NCBI GenBank assembly: GCA_050291365.1
Contig: JBNKJS010000026.1
Coordinates: 1-64,000 of the forward strand
Source: JAAGZL01 sp050291365
GTDB lineage: Bacteria > Pseudomonadota > Gammaproteobacteria > Chromatiales > Chromatiaceae
DNA: 64,000 nucleotides
Direction of reading: 5' to 3'
The position numbers were made by a program, and so were the translations under genes. Shown piece after piece: positions 59,331 to 64,000 of this stretch; the first letter of the stretch is position 1; each line of letters opens with the position of its first letter. Under the pieces are notes generated by a model that searched no databases, had not been told where the DNA came from, and saw nothing but the letters and a program-made list of their open reading frames with translations.

Positions 59331-62300
59331 ATGAGCGAAACTCACGACCACAGTAAAATAAAGTGGATCAAGGATGAACTGGATCAGGTTGTCCTGCGGG
59401 CCCGCAGTGCGCTTGAAGAGTACACAGATGGTGTCGGCGAATCTGAGCTGATGACCTCCTGCGGGAAATATCTGCATCAGGTGAAAGGCACCTTGCAGAT
59501 ATTGGAACTTGATGGCGCAACCATGCTGGCTGAAGAGATGGAGTTGGTTGCTAGCTCCATTGCCGATGGCAGTATAGATCAGGATTACGTGCAGCATGCG
59601 GCCGAAGCGCTTATGCAGGGGATGGTTCGGTTGCCGGACTATCTGGAAAAACTTCAGGATGGAGCCCTGGACCATCCTGCGATCATTCTGCCGTTAATAA
59701 ACGATCTGCGACTAGTTCGCGGTACTAATCTGCTTTCTGAGGTAGAGTTAGCCGCGCCAGAGTTAGAGAGGAGACTAGCTCGCGAAGAGAAGGTGGTAGA
59801 AGAGGGCAGTAGCAGACTCCCTCGCGTAGCAAAGAAACTAAGACACAAGTACCACCTTTGCCTTTTGAAGTGGTTCTACAATAACGACCCTATTACTGGC
59901 ATAGAAGGTCTTAGAGTAATACTTGAAAGGTTGCATGATGTATCTGGCACTGGTCAGGTGCGCAGTCTGTTCCAGGTAGCAAGAGCTGCATTATCAGCTC
60001 CGCTGGAAAATCTTGAATCTCCCAATACTTCAGTAAAGATACTGTTTGGTAAGGTTGACCGTGAGCTAAAGAGAATCATTAAGGAGGGTGAACGTACTGT
60101 AGCTGAGGCCCCCACAGTCAGCACTATGAGAGACCTGCTTTATCATGTTGCTCATGTAAAACATGAAGACGACCTGGTCAAATCGGTTAAGAAGGAGTTT
60201 GAGCTTGACAGCCTGGCAATAAGTCAACAGCTGGTCGAGCAGGGCCGTGAGAGTCTGGCATTACCAAACAGTGAGTTGATGGAGTCTTTGAGAGAGGCTA
60301 TTAGCTCAGAGTTAGCTGAAATCAAAGACGTATTAGACCTGTTTATACGGACTAAAACCAGCGATTCAGGACAACTGCATTCGTTAGAGCAACCCATGCG
60401 TAAGGTTGCAGACACTCTTGATATGATAGGCCATGCAGATCTATGTCAGCGCATGAAGATGCAGGCAGACATGATCAAAGGTATTGCTACAGCAGGAGAG
60501 GTTCCTAAGGAGTCCGACCTGTTAGAAATTGCAGGAGATATCGTATTTGTCGAAGCATCCCTGGATAATCTCGCTAGCTTCGTAAAGACTCAGATAATTG
60601 AAAACACCCAAATAATCGACAATAGCAAAACCGATGTGGCGGAAGGAAAACCGTTAACTGAGCGTGATCTGCTTCCCGATGGTGAATTTGATCGTTTAAC
60701 AGACTCTGTTGTACGTGAAGCCAGTGTAGATATGGCTAAAATCAAAGATGCCATCCTCGTCTATATAAAAGATCCTAAAAAAACCCAGGTATTGGAGAAG
60801 GTCCCGCAGCATTTTCATGCCATTGCCGGTGCCTTTGAAATGCTTAAGATGTTTGATATATCTGGCCTGTTACGGGCCACTGCGGGGTATGTGTCAAACG
60901 AACTGATTGCAAACAAGACCATCCCTGATATTAAACGACTTAATGCATTTGCCGATGCAATTACCAGTATCGAGTACTTTATGGAGACCATTGCCGATGG
61001 GCGGGGTATACATAATGAGATTCTGGACGTAGCTCGTGAGGCTTTGGTACGTCTCGGCACCGAAAGCGACTCGGTAGATGAAGATTATTATGCCAGCGCT
61101 GTAGGGGAAGAGACCATCCCAGGATTGATCCATGATGATGATATGGATCCATCATCTAAGAAAGAAGAGTCTTCAGATCAGTCAGGCATGGAGTCTCGGT
61201 TTAGCGAGGAGCTTGATGTAGAGGTACTGCAAGAACATGTTCCATCTGCAGAAAAACCTAGCCTGGAGGGGATAGATTCAGAGATTCTGGAGATCTTTAT
61301 CGAGGAGGCGCGGGAAGAGCTGGAGGTGATTCGTGAGTATATGTCGAGATGGTTGGATGATGCAGAAGATACCGAGGCCCTGATAACCTTCCGCAGATCG
61401 TTTCATACCCTCAAGGGAAGTGGGCGACTGGTGGGCGCCAAAATTATCGGTGAATTTGCCTGGTCAATAGAGAACCTGCTCAACAAGGTCATAGACCAAA
61501 CCCTGGATGTTTCAACTGAGATTACTGATCTGCTAAGCGAGTCTATGGACGTTTTACCGGTCCTTATAGATTATCAAGCTAGAGGTGTTGTTCCGGAAGT
61601 TGATGTTCAGCCCATGATAGAGCGGGCCCAGAAACTAGCTACCCAAGATTTTACTATTGCCCCAACCTCTGGGACCGTTGTTGACCTGGAGATAGTTGAA
61701 GTAGAACCTGTCTCTGAGGAGAAAAAGGAAGAAGAGCCGGGAGAAGTTAAAGCTGAGACTGGGCTAGAAGATGAAGTTGGTGCAGCGCAAGAAGTAGAAG
61801 AAGCAATAATCCTTGATCCAACTTTGCATGAAATATTCACTTCTGAATCTCGTACCCATATAGACACTATCAACAGTTTTCTTAACCACTGTAGGGAGAT
61901 GGGTGGTGTATGTAGTCTTGATAGCGATGTCTCGCGAGCCTTTCACACCCTACATGGCAGTGCTCACATGGCAGGTGTTGATCCAATTGCGGAAGTAAGC
62001 GCTGCGCTAGAGAGTTACGTTAATGAATTGCTAGAGCAGGACAAGGTTGCAGATAGTGCCCTGTTAGAATTAATTGAGAGAGCAGACGAGCAGTTCGAAA
62101 CCATACTTCAGGCGATAAATGTAACAGGCGCTGAAATTCCTGACTGGCGTGGTCTACTCAAGGACATTGAGGTTGCACATAATCTGATACTGCCAGATGA
62201 GGTGGAAGATGATGATGTGCTAGAGGTGCAAGACCTCAAGCAGGACCCAGACCCAGTTGCAGCAGAGGTTATATCTGAAGAGCCAATTGAACTGGAGCTG

Positions 62301-64000
62301 GCAGAGGAGTTGGAAGAGATAGAGCTGATGCCGCATGAGGAGGGATCAGAACAGGATGAAGAGCAAGATTTTGAACGGCATGAAGAAGTAGAGCTGGAGA
62401 TAGAGCTAACGGAGGAGTTGGTTCAATCAGATCAGGAGATGGAGCCTGGGGAGGAGTTGCCTCAATCAGATCAGGAGATAGAGCCAGCGGAGGAGTTGGT
62501 TCAACCAGAGCAAAAGATTGAACAAAAAGATGAAACTGTTCAACAGGCGCCAACAGCTCCGGCTACCTTTGTAGACCAGAAGGTTAAAGATGCTGAAATA
62601 GAACTTAAATCTGCCGATGATGATTTGACCTCAATCTTTCTCGAAGAGTCGGTTGAGTTGATGGACGACGTGGATCATGCTCTTATTGAGTGGAATAACG
62701 AGCCGGCTAACAAGCAGCCTGTTCAAGAGCTTCAGAGAATACTGCATACGCTTAAAGGTGGTGCGAGGCTTGCTGGTGTTAAAGAGATAGGTGACCTTAG
62801 TCACGCCTTCGAATCACTCATAGCTGATATAGAACGCGATAAGATCGATAACTGCAGTGAGGTTCGCGCCCTGGCTCAAGGTATCTCCGATAGATTGGTA
62901 TCTCAGATTGAAGAGGTCAGCCATACAGGTCAGGCACGCGCTGCGGATGAGGTGATTGCAGAGATCAATGCAGTTATATCCGGCGAGTCGTCATTCAGCA
63001 GTGAACCTGTTGTTGAAGAGGAGTTGATTGATGATGTACAGCCAGAAATTGAAGAAGAGCCCGAGAAACCAATAGAAAAGGAAAAACCTAAAGAAAAGGA
63101 AAAAGTTAAAGAAAAGGAAATTACTGAAGAAAAGAGTAAAGCGCCCGAGAAGGAGCCAGAGATAGAGGAGGTCTCTGCAAAGGACGAACAACAGGTAGAG
63201 CCGGAGGATGTGGGCGAAAGTCAGGTTTTACCATTCCCTGAGCAGAGAGAGGTACCAGGACAGCAAAATGATGAGCAACTTCCGGTAGAAGATATAGAAC
63301 TGGTTAGACCAACACGTCGAGCTGGTCGAGAGTATCTGCGTGTTAATCCTGATCTTATGGATAAGCTGGTGAACAATGCAGGTGAGGTCAGTATTTTTCG
63401 CTCACGCCTGGAGCAGCAAAGCGGCTCTATGGGATATAGTATTGAAGAGATGAAAAATACCGTAGATCGTCTGCGGGACCAGTTACGTAAACTGGATATG
63501 GAGACAGAGGCGCAGATCCTGTTTCGGTATGAACGGGACAAGGAAGATGGCATGCTGGATGATCAAGAGGAGTTTGATCCTCTGGAGTTAGACCGTTTTT
63601 CCACTCTGCAGCAACTATCCAGGGGTCTAATGGAAACGGTAGGTGACCTGAGTAACATTAACAAGATTTTAGAGTCTGAGCAGAGGGGAACGGAAACCCT
63701 GCTTCTACAACAATCAAGAATTACCACGGATCTTCAAGATGGTCTCATGCGTACCCGCATGGTCTCATTTAACCAGTTGGTCCCACGTTTGCAGCGTATT
63801 GTCCGTCAAACATGCCATCCATTAAATAAGCAGGCAGAGATGGTTATTAAGGGCGCTGAGATGGAGCTGGATCGGAGTATTCTGGATCGAATGACCGCCC
63901 CCTTAGAGCATTTGCTGAGAAATGCTGTTTCCCATGGTATTGAAGAACCGAAAAAGCGTAAGAAAAAGAACAAGCCAGAGGTTGGCGCCATCACAATAGA
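59331..64000 (+). CDS. chpA: Chemosensory histidine kinase ChpA, multi-Hpt (5' part, cut by window end)
   Basis: At least 1556 codons are visible and the frame runs off the window. The N-terminal two thirds contain a series of phosphotransfer-like modules; candidate histidines are H49 (HQVKG), H350, H496 (HAIAG), H692 (HTLKGS), H872 (HTLHGS, lysine replaced) and H1139 (HTLKGG). Two low-complexity linkers follow: an acidic 13-residue tandem repeat (about 1028-1066) and a Lys/Glu-rich run near 1245-1280. From about 1334 the kinase dimerisation region starts (NPDLMDKLVNNAGEV), and the N-box of the ATPase is HLLRNAVSHGIE at H1527. The catalytic end, CheW and receiver domains lie beyond the window. 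Confidence 0.95.
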   Translation, partial: MSETHDHSKIKWIKDELDQVVLRARSALEEYTDGVGESELMTSCGKYLHQVKGTLQILELDGATMLAEEMELVASSIADGSIDQDYVQHAAEALMQGMVRLPDYLEKLQDGALDHPAIILPLINDLRLVRGTNLLSEVELAAPELERRLAREEKVVEEGSSRLPRVAKKLRHKYHLCLLKWFYNNDPITGIEGLRVILERLHDVSGTGQVRSLFQVARAALSAPLENLESPNTSVKILFGKVDRELKRIIKEGERTVAEAPTVSTMRDLLYHVAHVKHEDDLVKSVKKEFELDSLAISQQLVEQGRESLALPNSELMESLREAISSELAEIKDVLDLFIRTKTSDSGQLHSLEQPMRKVADTLDMIGHADLCQRMKMQADMIKGIATAGEVPKESDLLEIAGDIVFVEASLDNLASFVKTQIIENTQIIDNSKTDVAEGKPLTERDLLPDGEFDRLTDSVVREASVDMAKIKDAILVYIKDPKKTQVLEKVPQHFHAIAGAFEMLKMFDISGLLRATAGYVSNELIANKTIPDIKRLNAFADAITSIEYFMETIADGRGIHNEILDVAREALVRLGTESDSVDEDYYASAVGEETIPGLIHDDDMDPSSKKEESSDQSGMESRFSEELDVEVLQEHVPSAEKPSLEGIDSEILEIFIEEAREELEVIREYMSRWLDDAEDTEALITFRRSFHTLKGSGRLVGAKIIGEFAWSIENLLNKVIDQTLDVSTEITDLLSESMDVLPVLIDYQARGVVPEVDVQPMIERAQKLATQDFTIAPTSGTVVDLEIVEVEPVSEEKKEEEPGEVKAETGLEDEVGAAQEVEEAIILDPTLHEIFTSESRTHIDTINSFLNHCREMGGVCSLDSDVSRAFHTLHGSAHMAGVDPIAEVSAALESYVNELLEQDKVADSALLELIERADEQFETILQAINVTGAEIPDWRGLLKDIEVAHNLILPDEVEDDDVLEVQDLKQDPDPVAAEVISEEPIELELAEELEEIELMPHEEGSEQDEEQDFERHEEVELEIELTEELVQSDQEMEPGEELPQSDQEIEPAEELVQPEQKIEQKDETVQQAPTAPATFVDQKVKDAEIELKSADDDLTSIFLEESVELMDDVDHALIEWNNEPANKQPVQELQRILHTLKGGARLAGVKEIGDLSHAFESLIADIERDKIDNCSEVRALAQGISDRLVSQIEEVSHTGQARAADEVIAEINAVISGESSFSSEPVVEEELIDDVQPEIEEEPEKPIEKEKPKEKEKVKEKEITEEKSKAPEKEPEIEEVSAKDEQQVEPEDVGESQVLPFPEQREVPGQQNDEQLPVEDIELVRPTRRAGREYLRVNPDLMDKLVNNAGEVSIFRSRLEQQSGSMGYSIEEMKNTVDRLRDQLRKLDMETEAQILFRYERDKEDGMLDDQEEFDPLELDRFSTLQQLSRGLMETVGDLSNINKILESEQRGTETLLLQQSRITTDLQDGLMRTRMVSFNQLVPRLQRIVRQTCHPLNKQAEMVIKGAEMELDRSILDRMTAPLEHLLRNAVSHGIEEPKKRKKKNKPEVGAITI
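62412..62528 (+). repeat. 39-base in-frame tandem repeat within chpA
   Basis: Three consecutive units (62412-62450, 62451-62489, 62490-62528) encode EELVQSDQEMEPG, EELPQSDQEIEPA and EELVQPEQKIEQK. The unit length keeps the frame; the copies diverge progressively, the third most. It extends an acidic linker between Hpt-like modules. Confidence 0.85.

Overview
The window looks like chromosome from a gammaproteobacterium, most likely a sulfur-oxidising or Chromatiales-like lineage; the lineage is inferred from gene content and order, and no rRNA or other marker is present. Long stretches follow the order I recall from Pseudomonas: rpoH-ftsX-ftsE-ftsY, two M16 peptidases, rsmD, coaD, ferredoxin, ggt and mutM; then metX-metW-DUF4426, yggU-yggT-proC-yggS, pilT-pilU, pyrK-pyrC'-pyrB-pyrR-yqgF-yqgE-tonB-gshB and pilG-pilH-pilI-pilJ-chpA. 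No tRNA, CRISPR array or insertion sequence was seen.

Layout. 1-1662 is the integrase end of a chromosomal integron: an unusually long IntI reads right, a candidate attI core and a Pc-like -10 box face left, and the first codons of a leftward cassette-type gene touch the window edge. 1678-6955 holds comF divergent from a complete bioBFHCD operon with a BirA-type operator between them. 7214-8287 is a DAHP synthase. 8288-10194 is rpoH flanked on both sides by an AT-rich dispersed repeat; its promoter region combines a near-perfect CIRCE element with a sigma-E-like promoter. 10195-17476 is ftsXEY, an active/inactive M16 peptidase pair, rsmD, coaD and a ferredoxin; the ferredoxin terminator lies inside the signal-peptide codons of ggt (17479-19188).

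19393-23884 is the least explained region: a small DUF1289-like cysteine protein and four uncharacterised proteins in one direction (one seems to carry two V4R-like halves), converging on two half-size YeeE/YedE sulfur-transport-type membrane proteins. This is my main candidate for an undescribed system.

24209-42619 is almost entirely on the minus strand: dynamin-like GTPase, metXW, DUF4426, a calcium/cation antiporter, kdsD-kdsC-lptC-lptA-lptB (Kdo synthesis and LPS transport), rpoN-hpf-ptsN-hprK-rapZ-EIIA-HPr (a regulatory PTS with HPr kinase but no visible EI or sugar permease), then a Gld-type ABC exporter with a DUF4340 protein, and mutM.

42718-55292 holds housekeeping genes (yggU, yggT, proC, yggS), the type IV pilus retraction ATPases PilT and PilU, a pyrimidine cluster with a catalytically dead PyrC' and an orphan PyrK, and tonB-apbE-gshB. 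55690-64000 is the Pil-Chp chemosensory operon that controls twitching, without a pilK methyltransferase gene between pilJ and chpA, and ends inside a very large multi-Hpt ChpA.
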